A stretch of 64,000 bases of DNA from positions 1-64,000 of the forward strand of contig NZ_JBJHZZ010000004.1 in the NCBI RefSeq assembly GCF_045310675.1, given 5' to 3'. Source of the stretch: Clostridium_AT stratigraminis (GTDB lineage: Bacteria; Bacillota; Clostridia; Clostridiales; Clostridiaceae). Numbering within the stretch: the stretch's first letter is position 1; each line of letters starts with the position of its first letter. Of the stretch, positions 8,676-16,899 are shown one piece after another. Under the pieces are notes generated by a model. The model was not told the DNA's origin. It saw nothing but the letters and a program-made list of their open reading frames with translations, and ran no database searches. A program made the translations under genes and the position numbers.

Positions 8676-9973
8676 TCTGTATTTAAAGGGTTTAATTTTA
8701 CAGCTTCCCTTAATTTTTCATCATCAACATGGGTATAAATTTGAGTTGTAGACACATTTCCGTGACCAAGTATCTTTTGAAGACTTCTAATATCAACATT
8801 TCCATATTTGTACATTAAGGTTGCAGCAGTATGTCTTAATTTATGAGGGGAATATTTATCATTATTAAGACCTGCTGCCTTTATGTATTTAGCGACTATA
8901 AGCTCCACAGATTTTTTATTTATTCTACGTTTCTGACTGCTTATAAAAAGGGCATCCTTATAGCCGGGTAAAATATCCATGGAATTTCTTTCGATTAGAT
9001 ATTGAGAGATTGCCTTTAAGCAGGCATGATTTAAATAAATAGTCCTTTCTTTATTTCCTTTTCCTATTACAGTTAATATATCATCTTTAATTTTAGATAT
9101 ATTAATACTACAAAGTTCTGAAAGTCTTAAACCGCAATTAAGAAAAAGTGTAATAATACAAAAGTCTCTCATAGGATATTTAGAATTCTCATCAATTGAA
9201 GCTAAAAGCTCCTTACTTTCATCTAGTGTAAGATATATTGGGTTTCTTCTATCAGTTTTTGGAGTTTCTAGGTCAGAAGCAGGGTTCTCATTTAAAATTT
9301 TAGTCTTTGTATTTAGATACTTAAAAAAAGATTTAATTGAGGCTACTTTTCTAGCTCTAGCATAGGCACTGTTATTTCTATTTCTTTCAACATAGGCTAA
9401 AAATGCATAAAGATCTGAAAGCTTTATAGACTTTATAAAATTATCATCAATATCACTTATTAGTATATCTTCTAAAGGTGTATCTTTTGGATAGAACTTT
9501 TTATAAATTTTTAAAAATTTAAGCAGGAGAGATAAATCTATTCTATAACCATCAATAGTATTATTGGATCTACCTCTAATTACAGATAAATAATTCAAGA
9601 ATTCCTCAAGCCTTTCAGGTATTACGGTTTCATTTAAAATTACAGCTTTAGCTTTATATGGCAGTACAATTGTATTATCATTTCTATTTACAGAAATAAG
9701 CTGAGCTTCAGAATGATTTCTGTTTAGTCCAAGATTTTTTAATATAATCTGTATCTGCCTTGTACTTACTCCAAATATATTTGATAAATCAGTAGTATTG
9801 TAATTATTTTTATGAAATTTATATATATCCTCTATTACAGGGTAGAAGTTATTGCTTTTAAATTGAAATTTTAGCTCTTCTATTTTATCTACATCTTCTT
9901 TTAACAATTTTGTTTTGCTTAATATTTCTTTATCTTTGGAATTATATTCAATTAATTCATAGCGGTTTTTCAT
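8669..9973 (-). CDS. Tyrosine recombinase with N-terminal helix-turn-helix
   Basis: A site-specific recombinase of the phage integrase / XerC-XerD superfamily. The 434-residue product has a complete catalytic set: Arg283 (CGLRLSEL), Lys305 (GKGNKER), His377 and Arg380 (HKLRH), His404 (LGHGN) and the nucleophile Tyr413 (TQIYTHV). A SAM-like core-binding domain covers about residues 115-240. The N-terminal 110 residues are an addition not present in XerC or XerD and contain an HTH-like segment (TTDLSNIFGVSTRQIQIILKNL, about residues 55-76). ATG 9973 has a GAGGTGAG site; the upstream ATG at 10018 has none. No phage or transposon genes surround it, so it looks resident. Its DNA target is unknown. 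Confidence 0.9.
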   Translation of the reverse strand: MKNRYELIEYNSKDKEILSKTKLLKEDVDKIEELKFQFKSNNFYPVIEDIYKFHKNNYNTTDLSNIFGVSTRQIQIILKNLGLNRNHSEAQLISVNRNDNTIVLPYKAKAVILNETVIPERLEEFLNYLSVIRGRSNNTIDGYRIDLSLLLKFLKIYKKFYPKDTPLEDILISDIDDNFIKSIKLSDLYAFLAYVERNRNNSAYARARKVASIKSFFKYLNTKTKILNENPASDLETPKTDRRNPIYLTLDESKELLASIDENSKYPMRDFCIITLFLNCGLRLSELCSINISKIKDDILTVIGKGNKERTIYLNHACLKAISQYLIERNSMDILPGYKDALFISSQKRRINKKSVELIVAKYIKAAGLNNDKYSPHKLRHTAATLMYKYGNVDIRSLQKILGHGNVSTTQIYTHVDDEKLREAVKLNPLNTEE

Positions 9974-10026
9974 AATAAATCTCACCTCATGAATATTATA
10001 CCAAATATTACTTCGCAAGTCTAGCT

Positions 10027-10072
10027 AATTTCGCTAAATATACATTTAGCGAAATTCGTTGCTACGAATTTC
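10027..10072. repeat. Two overlapping perfect inverted repeats upstream of the recombinase
   Basis: Arms of 13 bp (10027-10039 with 10044-10056, 4-nt loop) and of 9 bp (10051-10059 with 10064-10072, 4-nt loop) share the bases 10051-10056, so the two hairpins are mutually exclusive as RNA. The motif AATTTCG or its complement occurs three times. As DNA this could be a binding site for the HTH-recombinase. Confidence 0.75.
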
Positions 10073-10401
10073 TCGACAAAAACAGATATATATCGTTAAA
10101 TTTGATTCTATGCCATTATTCTCTATATACTTATAATATTGCTCAAAAAACATTATTGGTTGATTATAAGTGGTTTTAAGCTGTTTTAAAGCTATAAGCA
10201 TATTTTTACATTATCTAACATATATTTTTATATCTATCAATTGACATACGTTATCATTTATCAAAGTAATTACCATTATCTGTATTATTTATTAAACAAA
10301 ATAAATTAGTACAGGAAATGCATAAGTATACCATATTATGTAAATCACAACCTGTTAATTATTCTGGGTATAATTGTTAATTTATCAATCATTAAATGTT
10401 A

Positions 10402-10436
10402 TAAAAAAAGAAGCTGAAACAACGTGCTCAGCTTCT
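10402..10436 (-). terminator. Intrinsic terminator after purB
   Basis: On the minus strand a 9-bp stem (10436-10428 with 10417-10409, 10-nt loop) is followed by seven T residues, about 40 bases past the purB stop. Confidence 0.85.
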
Positions 10437-10474
10437 AAAAATCTATTATTTTCTAATTTTATTTTTACTTTTTT

Positions 10475-11905
10475 TTAAACAGATATAACTGATGTTATAC
10501 CTAATGCAGCTTTATTTTTTTCTAGAATTGGATTTATATAATGTGTTATAAAATCCTCAACTTGACCGGGAGCTCTACCTATAAATTTTTGAGTATCTAG
10601 TATTGACATAATTTCTTCTTCTGACATATTAAAAACAGAATCTGTAATTATTCTGCTAAGCAAATCATTATTTAGACCCTCTTGCTTTACTCTTTTTGAA
10701 GCTTCCATGGAATGGGTTCTAATTCTTTCATGAAGTTCTTGCCTATCACCGCCGCGTTTTACAGCTTCCATTAAGATATTTTCTGTTGCCATAAAAGGAA
10801 GTTCGTTATTTACATGGGAAGCTATTACTTTATCATATACCACCAAATTCTCAGAAACATTTATATATAAATTTAACACACCATCTAGTGCTAAAAAAGA
10901 CTCAGAAACCGAAAGACGCTTATTTGCAGAATCATCTAAGGTTCTCTCAAACCACTGGGTTGAAGCTGTAATTGCAGGATTTAATGCATCTACAACTATA
11001 TATCTTGCTAATGCACCTATTCTTTCGCATCTCATAGGATTTCGCTTATAAGCCATGGCACTTGAGCCGATTTGATTCTTCTCAAAGGGTTCTTCAATTT
11101 CTTTCATACTTTGAAGTAGTCTTATATCATTGCTGAACTTATAAGCACTTTGCGCGACTTCAGAAAGCGTGTTTAATGTAATTGAATCAACCTTTCTGGA
11201 ATAGGTCTGCCCTGTAACTGGAAAGCTTTCTTTAAAGCCCATTTTTTCTGTTACTAACCTATCTAAGTTTTTAACTTTTGCTTCATCTCCATTAAAGAGC
11301 TCCATAAAACTTGCTTGTGTTCCTGTAGTGCCTTTAACACCTCTAAACTTAAGTGAATTTATTACAAATTCAAGATTTTCTAGATCCATTAATAGATCTT
11401 GAATCCATAAAGTAGCTCTTTTCCCTACTGTAGTTAATTGTGCAGGCTGCAGATGCGTAAAACCTAGTGTAGGTAATGACTTATACTTAAGAGCAAACTT
11501 AGATAGATTATAAATAGTCTTTATAATCTTATTTTTAATAATAATAAGAGCTTCTTTCATAACAATTAAATCTGTATTATCTCCTACATAGCAGCTAGTA
11601 GCTCCTAAATGAATTATACCTTTAGCACTTGGACATTGAACGCCATAGGCATAAACATGACTCATTACATCGTGTCTAGTTTCTTTTTCTCTATTTTCTG
11701 CTACTTCATAATTTATATTTTCAATGTTTGCTTTTAATTCTTCAATTTGTAATAAGCTTATATCAAGACCTAACTCTCGTTCTCCTTCAGCAAGAGCAGT
11801 CCAAAGCCTTCTCCAGGTTTTGAATTTCTTTTCGTCAGAAAACAAATAGGACATTTCTTTTGAAGCATACCTACTTGTCAAAGGTGAATTATATTCTTCT
11901 CTCAT
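10475..11905 (-). CDS. purB: Adenylosuccinate lyase PurB
   Basis: PurB performs two fumarate-releasing steps of purine synthesis, forming AICAR from SAICAR and AMP from adenylosuccinate. The fumarase/aspartase superfamily signature is present as GSSAMAYKRNP with the catalytic-loop serine; most relatives have Pro where this one has Ala after Met. TSCYVGDNTD and GFTHLQPAQLTT supply the substrate-binding His and Thr residues. At 476 residues it belongs to the longer PurB group. ATG 11905 follows AAAAGGAGG. It is monocistronic between its own terminator and a leader of about 200 nt that can fold into several stems. Confidence 0.97.
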   Translation of the reverse strand: MREEYNSPLTSRYASKEMSYLFSDEKKFKTWRRLWTALAEGERELGLDISLLQIEELKANIENINYEVAENREKETRHDVMSHVYAYGVQCPSAKGIIHLGATSCYVGDNTDLIVMKEALIIIKNKIIKTIYNLSKFALKYKSLPTLGFTHLQPAQLTTVGKRATLWIQDLLMDLENLEFVINSLKFRGVKGTTGTQASFMELFNGDEAKVKNLDRLVTEKMGFKESFPVTGQTYSRKVDSITLNTLSEVAQSAYKFSNDIRLLQSMKEIEEPFEKNQIGSSAMAYKRNPMRCERIGALARYIVVDALNPAITASTQWFERTLDDSANKRLSVSESFLALDGVLNLYINVSENLVVYDKVIASHVNNELPFMATENILMEAVKRGGDRQELHERIRTHSMEASKRVKQEGLNNDLLSRIITDSVFNMSEEEIMSILDTQKFIGRAPGQVEDFITHYINPILEKNKAALGITSVISV

Positions 11906-12106
11906 ATTAAATTTTCCTCCTTTTAGTGGTCACACTGAGTAGATTAGCCCGCTCGCTCCCCTTCGGGCACTGGGTAACTTAAGATGTTCGCTGACCCTCA
12001 CTAATTACCCGTAAAAGTCAATTTAGGACTTTTACCTCGCAAACTACTCGTATAAGGTCATTTAGAACTTTTACCTCCGTATAATAATAATATTACTAAC
12101 AACAAT
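11906..12106 (-). promoter_or_regulatory. Long structured 5' leader of purB (candidate cis-acting RNA)
   Basis: A -10-like TATAAT at 12113-12118 would give a transcript starting near 12106 and a leader of about 200 nt. On the minus strand I can draw a long-range stem (12052-12044 with 11943-11935, one mismatch and one G-U) enclosing three hairpins: a perfect 9-bp stem at 12036-12012, GGGTAA/TTACCC at 12010-11972, and GCCCG/CGGGC at 11969-11948. The block is visibly more GC-rich than its flanks. It also holds an imperfect direct repeat of GAGGTAAAAGTYCTAAA. I do not recognise a known riboswitch class. It could also be a dispersed intergenic repeat. Confidence 0.5.
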
Positions 12107-12240
12107 ATTCATATTATATCATAATAATATTTAATTTTATAGCTTTAATATTCGTAATTAATATTTGAATTTAATTATATAAGTATTATTTGTTAATTTT
12201 AATAATATAATTTACTAGATAATTATATTTGGAGGGAATT

Positions 12241-12456
12241 ATGTATAAAGTAAATTTAATAGACAAGGTGTCATGTATACTTGTTATATTTGGGGCCTTA
12301 AACTGGGGACTCTTTGGCCTATTTGGGTTAGATTTAGTACGCACAATTGTGGGAAATCATCTGCAGTTATTGGCAAGAATAATATACATACTAATTGGTG
12401 TTGCAGGAATTGATATTCTATTATTTTTGTTAAAGACTAGAAAAAAGATAAAATAA
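12241..12456 (+). CDS. Small membrane protein, DUF378 family
   Basis: The 71-residue product has two hydrophobic segments (about residues 9-30 and 42-64) separated by a loop, ends in basic residues (TRKKIK), and contains the family-typical LNWGLFGLFGLDLV. DUF378 proteins are widespread small membrane proteins without an assigned function. ATG 12241 follows GGAGGG; the TTG twelve bases earlier overlaps that site and is unlikely. It stands alone, divergent from purB and convergent with ptsH. Confidence 0.85.
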   Translation: MYKVNLIDKVSCILVIFGALNWGLFGLFGLDLVRTIVGNHLQLLARIIYILIGVAGIDILLFLLKTRKKIK

Positions 12457-12480
12457 ATAAAGGCTCAATTGAGCCTTTAT
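12457..12480. terminator. Bidirectional terminator between the DUF378 gene and ptsH
   Basis: A perfect 24-base palindrome (ATAAAGGCTCAA and its complement) lies just after the plus-strand stop codon and ten bases past the ptsH stop. Both flanks are AT-rich. Confidence 0.75.
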
Positions 12481-12490
12481 CTATTTTATA

Positions 12491-12751
12491 TTATTCTTCT
12501 AAGGATTCTATTAATTTAACTACTTCTTCTGCAGCTAAGTTCTCATCATCGCCTGAAGCTATAACCTTTACATTTGAGTTTTTAGTCACTCCTAAGGATA
12601 ATACGCCTATTAAACTTTTTACATTAGCTTTTCTTCCGTTAAATTCTATACTTACGTCAGACTTAAAAGAAGAAGCTTTTTTAACTAATAAAGTTGCTGG
12701 TCTAGCGTGAAGTCCTGTTGAATTTTTAACTATAACCTCTTTTGTTACCAC
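12491..12751 (-). CDS. ptsH: Phosphocarrier protein HPr
   Basis: HPr carries the phosphoryl group from PTS enzyme I to sugar-specific EIIA proteins and, in Firmicutes, regulates carbon catabolite repression. Starting at GTG 12751 gives MVTKEVIVKNSTGLHARPA, which places the phosphorylated His exactly at 15 and the HPr-kinase target Ser exactly at 46 (VKSLIGVL). Upstream in-frame GTG 12760 and ATG 12757 lie in or next to the GAGGTG ribosome binding site. With 86 residues the length is standard. No ptsI is adjacent, as is usual in clostridia. A TTGTAA-16-TATAAT promoter precedes it. Confidence 0.95.
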   Translation of the reverse strand: MVTKEVIVKNSTGLHARPATLLVKKASSFKSDVSIEFNGRKANVKSLIGVLSLGVTKNSNVKVIASGDDENLAAEEVVKLIESLEE

Positions 12752-12790
12752 TTTCATCACCTCTACCTAATTATAATACCTAACATTTCT

Positions 12791-12818
12791 ATTATAGCAT
12801 TTTTTTATAATTTTACAA
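12791..12818 (-). promoter_or_regulatory. ptsH promoter
   Basis: On the minus strand TTGTAA (12813-12818) and TATAAT (12791-12796) are spaced by 16 bases, about 35 bases upstream of the start codon. Confidence 0.6.
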
Positions 12819-12846
12819 TGATAACTTTACTATTTTAAAGTAATGC

Positions 12847-12890
12847 AGAAAAAGGCAAAATGAATTAGCTGATTAATTTTACCTTTTTCT
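12847..12890 (-). terminator. Terminator after the aminotransferase gene
   Basis: Inverted repeat of 14 bases (12847-12860 with 12877-12890) with one mismatch that becomes G-U only in the minus-strand RNA, supporting use in that direction. Confidence 0.6.
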
Positions 12891-12947
12891 GTATTATATG
12901 ATTTAAAATACTATTTTATTATTACTATATATAACGTTTTATTATAT

Positions 12948-14144
12948 TTATAGGATGTTAAGAAAATGTTGAATTCTGTTTAAACCTATTTCAATATTAT
13001 TTAAACTAGTAGCATAGGACAATCTAACATAATTATCAACACCAAAGGCACATCCAGGAACTACTGCCACATTTTCTTTTTCAAGTAGTATGTCTGAAAA
13101 GTTTAGTGAAGTTTCAATTAGCCTTCCATCAACTTTTTTATCTAATATCTTAGATATGTTTATCATTACATAAAATGCACCCTCAGGTTTTATACAGGAA
13201 ATATATTTCATTTTGTTTATTTTATCTACCATGTAGTTTCTACGTTTTTTAAATTCTTCAATCATATGTTTCATAGAATCCTGATTCCCAACTAAGGCCT
13301 CATAAGATGCATATTGAGCAATAGAATTTGGATTTGAAGAATAGTGGCTTTGAATATTTGTCATTAACTTTATTATTTTCTCACTTCCGCAAGCTGCATA
13401 ACCAATTCTCCAACCTGTCATTGCATAGGATTTAGATACGCCATTTATAGTAATGGTTCTATTATAAGCATCCTCTGATAATGCACCAATGCTTATATGC
13501 TGTATGTCGGAATTATAAATTAATTTTTCATATATTTCATCAGAAATAATAATTAGATCATTTTCTTTTGCAAACAGTGCAATATCCATCAATTCTTCTT
13601 TAGTATAAACTGTACCTGTTGGATTTCCTGGACTATTTACAATAATAGCTTTAGTATTTGGTGTAATGGCTTTCTTAAGCTTGTCTACAGAATATTTAAA
13701 TTTATTTTCTTCAGTTGTTTCAATAAAAACTGGCACTCCATCTGCAAGTTTAACTAGTTCGGGGTAACTAACCCAATAAGGACATGGAATAATTACCTCA
13801 TCACCGGGGTTTAAGATTGCTTGAAATGCATTTGCTAAGCATTGTTTTGCACCTGTTGATACTATTATTTGTGAAGGTTTATAAAACAATTTATTATCAT
13901 CACCAAATTTCTTGCAAATAGCTTCCTTTAATTCTTTTATTCCAGAGGTAGGAGTATATTTTGTATAACCCTCTTTTATTGCCTTAATAGCAGCTTCTTG
14001 AATATTTAATGGAGTATTGAAATCTGGCTCTCCAGCACCAAAACCTATAACATCAATACCTTCTGCCTTCATTTTTTTAGCCTTAGCATCAATTGCCAGT
14101 GTTAATGAAGGTGAAATCTGCTCTGCTTTTTTTGATAAATTCAT
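12948..14144 (-). CDS. PLP-dependent aminotransferase, aspartate aminotransferase-like
   Basis: A class I/II (subgroup I gamma) aminotransferase, probably converting aspartate and 2-oxoglutarate to oxaloacetate and glutamate; exact substrate range cannot be read from sequence. The PLP lysine is in NGVSKSYAMTGWRIGY (about residue 237), NSPGNPTGTVY supplies the Asn contact, and the C-terminal VRLSYATS contains the carboxylate-binding Arg. The length of 398 residues is typical. ATG follows GGGAGGG. It begins 17 bases after the PHP gene stop, so the two are probably cotranscribed. Confidence 0.93.
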   Translation of the reverse strand: MNLSKKAEQISPSLTLAIDAKAKKMKAEGIDVIGFGAGEPDFNTPLNIQEAAIKAIKEGYTKYTPTSGIKELKEAICKKFGDDNKLFYKPSQIIVSTGAKQCLANAFQAILNPGDEVIIPCPYWVSYPELVKLADGVPVFIETTEENKFKYSVDKLKKAITPNTKAIIVNSPGNPTGTVYTKEELMDIALFAKENDLIIISDEIYEKLIYNSDIQHISIGALSEDAYNRTITINGVSKSYAMTGWRIGYAACGSEKIIKLMTNIQSHYSSNPNSIAQYASYEALVGNQDSMKHMIEEFKKRRNYMVDKINKMKYISCIKPEGAFYVMINISKILDKKVDGRLIETSLNFSDILLEKENVAVVPGCAFGVDNYVRLSYATSLNNIEIGLNRIQHFLNIL

Positions 14145-14161
14145 TGTAAAGCCCTCCCATG

Positions 14162-14989
14162 TTAAGTATACTTTAGTTTTAAAAATTTATTAGTTAATTC
14201 TTCACTTAATCCGCAGCTTCCAAGAAGAAGTTCCTTTTGATGTTCCACTCCGTGGCAGTCACTTCCCCCAGTTATAGCCAAAGAATATTTCTTTGCAAGA
14301 TTATAAAATTTATTTGTTTGGGTAATTGAATGTGCAGGATGATACACTTCAAGCCCTTTAAGTCCATACACTTTAAATTCTTTAATTAAAGCCTCTATTT
14401 GTATACCTTTATAAACTTCCCCAGGATGAGCTAAAACAGGAACACCGCCGCAATTACAGATTAATTTTAAAGCATCCTTATAATTAATCTTGTATCGCTC
14501 TACATATGCTGGCTTTCCCTTTATAAGAAATTGATGAAAAGCTTCTTTTGTATTATTTACATAACCTTTAGCAACTAAAGCTTTTGCAATATGTGGTCTG
14601 CCAATACAACTATTATTTATACTTATTTCATCAAAGCTTATATTCATATTTAGCAGTTGTAACTTAGAAATAATATCTATAGCTCTATTTTTTCTATAAA
14701 CTTTAACTTTTTCTAAATTAGATATCAAATCAATATTCTTATAATCAATAAAGTAGCCTAAAATATGAATTTCTCTACACAAATATTCCGTACTAAGTTC
14801 CACACCAGGAATTACTTTCACCTCAAAATTATCTGTTATATTGTCAATAGCATTTTGAGAGTCAATAGTATCGTGGTCTGTAATAGATATACATTTAAGT
14901 CCTTTATTATATGAAATTTTAATTATTTCCTCCGGCCATAATGCTCCATCTGAATATCTAGAATGAATATGTAAATCTGAAAACTGCAT
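14162..14989 (-). CDS. PHP-domain phosphoesterase (TrpH/YciV-like)
   Basis: A polymerase-and-histidinol-phosphatase (PHP) fold metal enzyme. DLHIHSRYSDG at the N-terminus, SITDHDTID, the PGVELSTE segment, LAHPGEVY and the late GGSDCHG supply the expected His/Asp/Glu metal ligands. Relatives of the TrpH/YciV type hydrolyse nucleoside 3',5'-bisphosphates and trim short RNAs 5' to 3', so a role in nucleotide or RNA turnover is likely but unproven here. ATG 14989 (275 residues) lies six bases after AGGTG; the GTG at 14998 is inside that site. Confidence 0.88.
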   Translation of the reverse strand: MQFSDLHIHSRYSDGALWPEEIIKISYNKGLKCISITDHDTIDSQNAIDNITDNFEVKVIPGVELSTEYLCREIHILGYFIDYKNIDLISNLEKVKVYRKNRAIDIISKLQLLNMNISFDEISINNSCIGRPHIAKALVAKGYVNNTKEAFHQFLIKGKPAYVERYKINYKDALKLICNCGGVPVLAHPGEVYKGIQIEALIKEFKVYGLKGLEVYHPAHSITQTNKFYNLAKKYSLAITGGSDCHGVEHQKELLLGSCGLSEELTNKFLKLKYT

Positions 14990-15117
14990 GATAAACACCT
15001 GTTTTTTAAAAAATGAAGGAATACTTTCACTTTATTATAATATACCATTTAGTATTCCTGTTGTAAATGATTTTTATAAAAAGCATCTTTAATTTTATTA
15101 ATATGCATATAATATAA

Positions 15118-15138
15118 GCCACTGAAAAATTCAGTGGC
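15118..15138 (-). terminator. Terminator after rny
   Basis: Perfect 9-bp stem (15118-15126 with 15130-15138) with a 3-nt loop, 15 bases past the rny stop, followed on the minus strand by a T/A-rich tract. Confidence 0.65.
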
Positions 15139-15152
15139 CTAAAATTATATGT

Positions 15153-16697
15153 TTATTTTGCATATTCAATTGCACGAGTTTCCCTAATAACATTAACCTT
15201 AATTTGTCCAGGATACTCTAGCTCGCTTTCTATTTTCTTAACAATATCTCTTGCCAATTCAATAGAAGCTACATCATCAACTTCTTCAGGTTTAACGAGA
15301 ATTCTTATTTCTCTGCCTGCTTGTATTGCAAAGGATTTTTCTACACCTTCATACTCGTTTGCAATTTCCTCTAGTTTTTCAAGCCTTCTTATATAGGCTT
15401 CTAAAGTCTCTCTTCTTGCTCCAGGTCTTGCAGCAGATATTGCGTCAGCTGCTTGAACTAGCACAGCTTCCATAGAAAGAAACTCCAAATCTCCATGGTG
15501 AGCACCAATTGCATTTACAATTATTGCGGACTCATGATATTTTTTAGCTATTTCTGCCCCTATTAAAGCATGTGGTCCTTCAACTTCGTGGTCTACAGCT
15601 TTGCCTATATCGTGAAGTAAACCTGCTCTTTTAGCTATATTAACATCCAAGCCTAATTCGGCGGCCATCAATCCTGCTAAATAAGCAACTTCAATGGAAT
15701 GTTTTAAAACATTTTGGCCATAGCTAGTTCGATACTTTAGCCTTCCAAGAAGTCTTATAAGCTCCGAATGTAAACCGTGTATTCCAGTTTCAAAAGTTGC
15801 TTGTTCGCCTTCTTCTTTAATGCTGTTTTCAACTTCTTTTTTAGCTTTTTCAACCATTTCTTCAATTCTTGCAGGATGAATTCTACCATCTACAATTAAT
15901 TTTTCTAAGGCTATTCTTGCTACTTCTCTTCTTATTGGATCAAAACCGGATAGAATTACAGCTTCTGGAGTATCATCGATTATTAAATCAATACCAGTCA
16001 AAGTTTCTAAGGTTCTAATATTTCTACCCTCTCTACCTATAATTCTTCCCTTCATCTCATCATTTGGAAGATTAACTACATGAACAGTTGTTTCAGCAAC
16101 ATGGTCTGCAGCACACCTTTGAATAGCACAAGTTATGACTTCTCTTGCTTTTTTATCCGCTTCTTCTTTTGCTCTTGTTTCAATGTCTTTAATCATAATA
16201 GCGGCATCGTGTTTCGTTTCTTTTTTAATTTCATCTAATAAAATTTGTTTTGCTTCTTCTGATGTTAAACCAGAAAGTCTCTCAAGCTCTTCTCTTTGCT
16301 GAGTGTATAGATTTTGAACTTCTGACTCTAAAGCTACAATTTCTTGCTGTTTCTTATTGAAACTCTCATCTCTTTTTTCCAGCATTTCACTTTTTTTGTC
16401 TAAAGATTCTTCACGCTGCATCAATCTTCTTTCGAGTCTTTGAATTTCATTTCTTCTATCTCTTGACTCTTTTTCAAAATCAGTTCTTAGTTTATGAGTT
16501 TCTTCTTTAGCTTCTAGAATAACTTCCTTTTTTAATGATTCGGCTTCTTTTGAAGCTCCCTCAAGAATTTGTTTAGCTTCTTCTTCGGCCTTTGAAATCT
16601 TCGCCTGAGATATATTTTTTCTTACATAAATCACAGTAAATAAAACTACTGCAATAGTGATAATAATGCCAAATATAGTCCCTTGTGATAATGGCAT
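15153..16697 (-). CDS. rny: Ribonuclease Y
   Basis: Membrane-anchored endoribonuclease that initiates mRNA decay in many Firmicutes. The order is a single N-terminal membrane helix (about residues 5-24), a long charged coiled coil (about 30-190), a KH RNA-binding domain (GRIIGREGRNIRTLE, about 215-265) and an HD domain with the metal ligands in LLHDIGKAVDHE, followed by the conserved C-terminal region. ATG 16697 follows AAAGGAGGTG; the GTG nine bases upstream overlaps it. The 514 residues match the family. It lies downstream of recA, as in most clostridia. Confidence 0.97.
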   Translation of the reverse strand: MPLSQGTIFGIIITIAVVLFTVIYVRKNISQAKISKAEEEAKQILEGASKEAESLKKEVILEAKEETHKLRTDFEKESRDRRNEIQRLERRLMQREESLDKKSEMLEKRDESFNKKQQEIVALESEVQNLYTQQREELERLSGLTSEEAKQILLDEIKKETKHDAAIMIKDIETRAKEEADKKAREVITCAIQRCAADHVAETTVHVVNLPNDEMKGRIIGREGRNIRTLETLTGIDLIIDDTPEAVILSGFDPIRREVARIALEKLIVDGRIHPARIEEMVEKAKKEVENSIKEEGEQATFETGIHGLHSELIRLLGRLKYRTSYGQNVLKHSIEVAYLAGLMAAELGLDVNIAKRAGLLHDIGKAVDHEVEGPHALIGAEIAKKYHESAIIVNAIGAHHGDLEFLSMEAVLVQAADAISAARPGARRETLEAYIRRLEKLEEIANEYEGVEKSFAIQAGREIRILVKPEEVDDVASIELARDIVKKIESELEYPGQIKVNVIRETRAIEYAK

Positions 16698-16899
16698 ATT
16701 TAACACCTCCTTTGCTTTTTTTACATATAAAACTATGAAATAAAGCCTAAAAAGGTGTCATATTTATTTAATTGGTAATACTTTGAATGTGCTAAACCAG
16801 TATTTGTATTCTATTTTATATTAGTTTCAATATGATGTCAAGACAAATAAAATAACCTAAGCCTTCAAACATGCATATTAAATACACATAAAATGATTG

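Larger units (their letters stand above)
9974..10474. other. 501-base gap without a convincing gene
   Basis: Very AT-rich. It holds the presumed recombinase promoter (a TATAAT-like box at about 9997-10002, minus strand), two overlapping hairpins at 10027-10072, and the purB terminator at 10409-10436. Between about 10080 and 10400 I find no open frame with a ribosome binding site and no RNA family that I recognise. Confidence 0.6.

Noticed and set aside
8669..9973. Integrase as the marker of a prophage or genomic island
   Set aside because: No other phage, plasmid or transposon gene, no tRNA target and no flanking direct repeats were seen, and both neighbours are core genes.
11906..12106. T-box or purine riboswitch for purB
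   Set aside because: No T-box bulge sequence (TGGN) with conserved GGTGGTACCGCG-like arm and no purine riboswitch core could be found.
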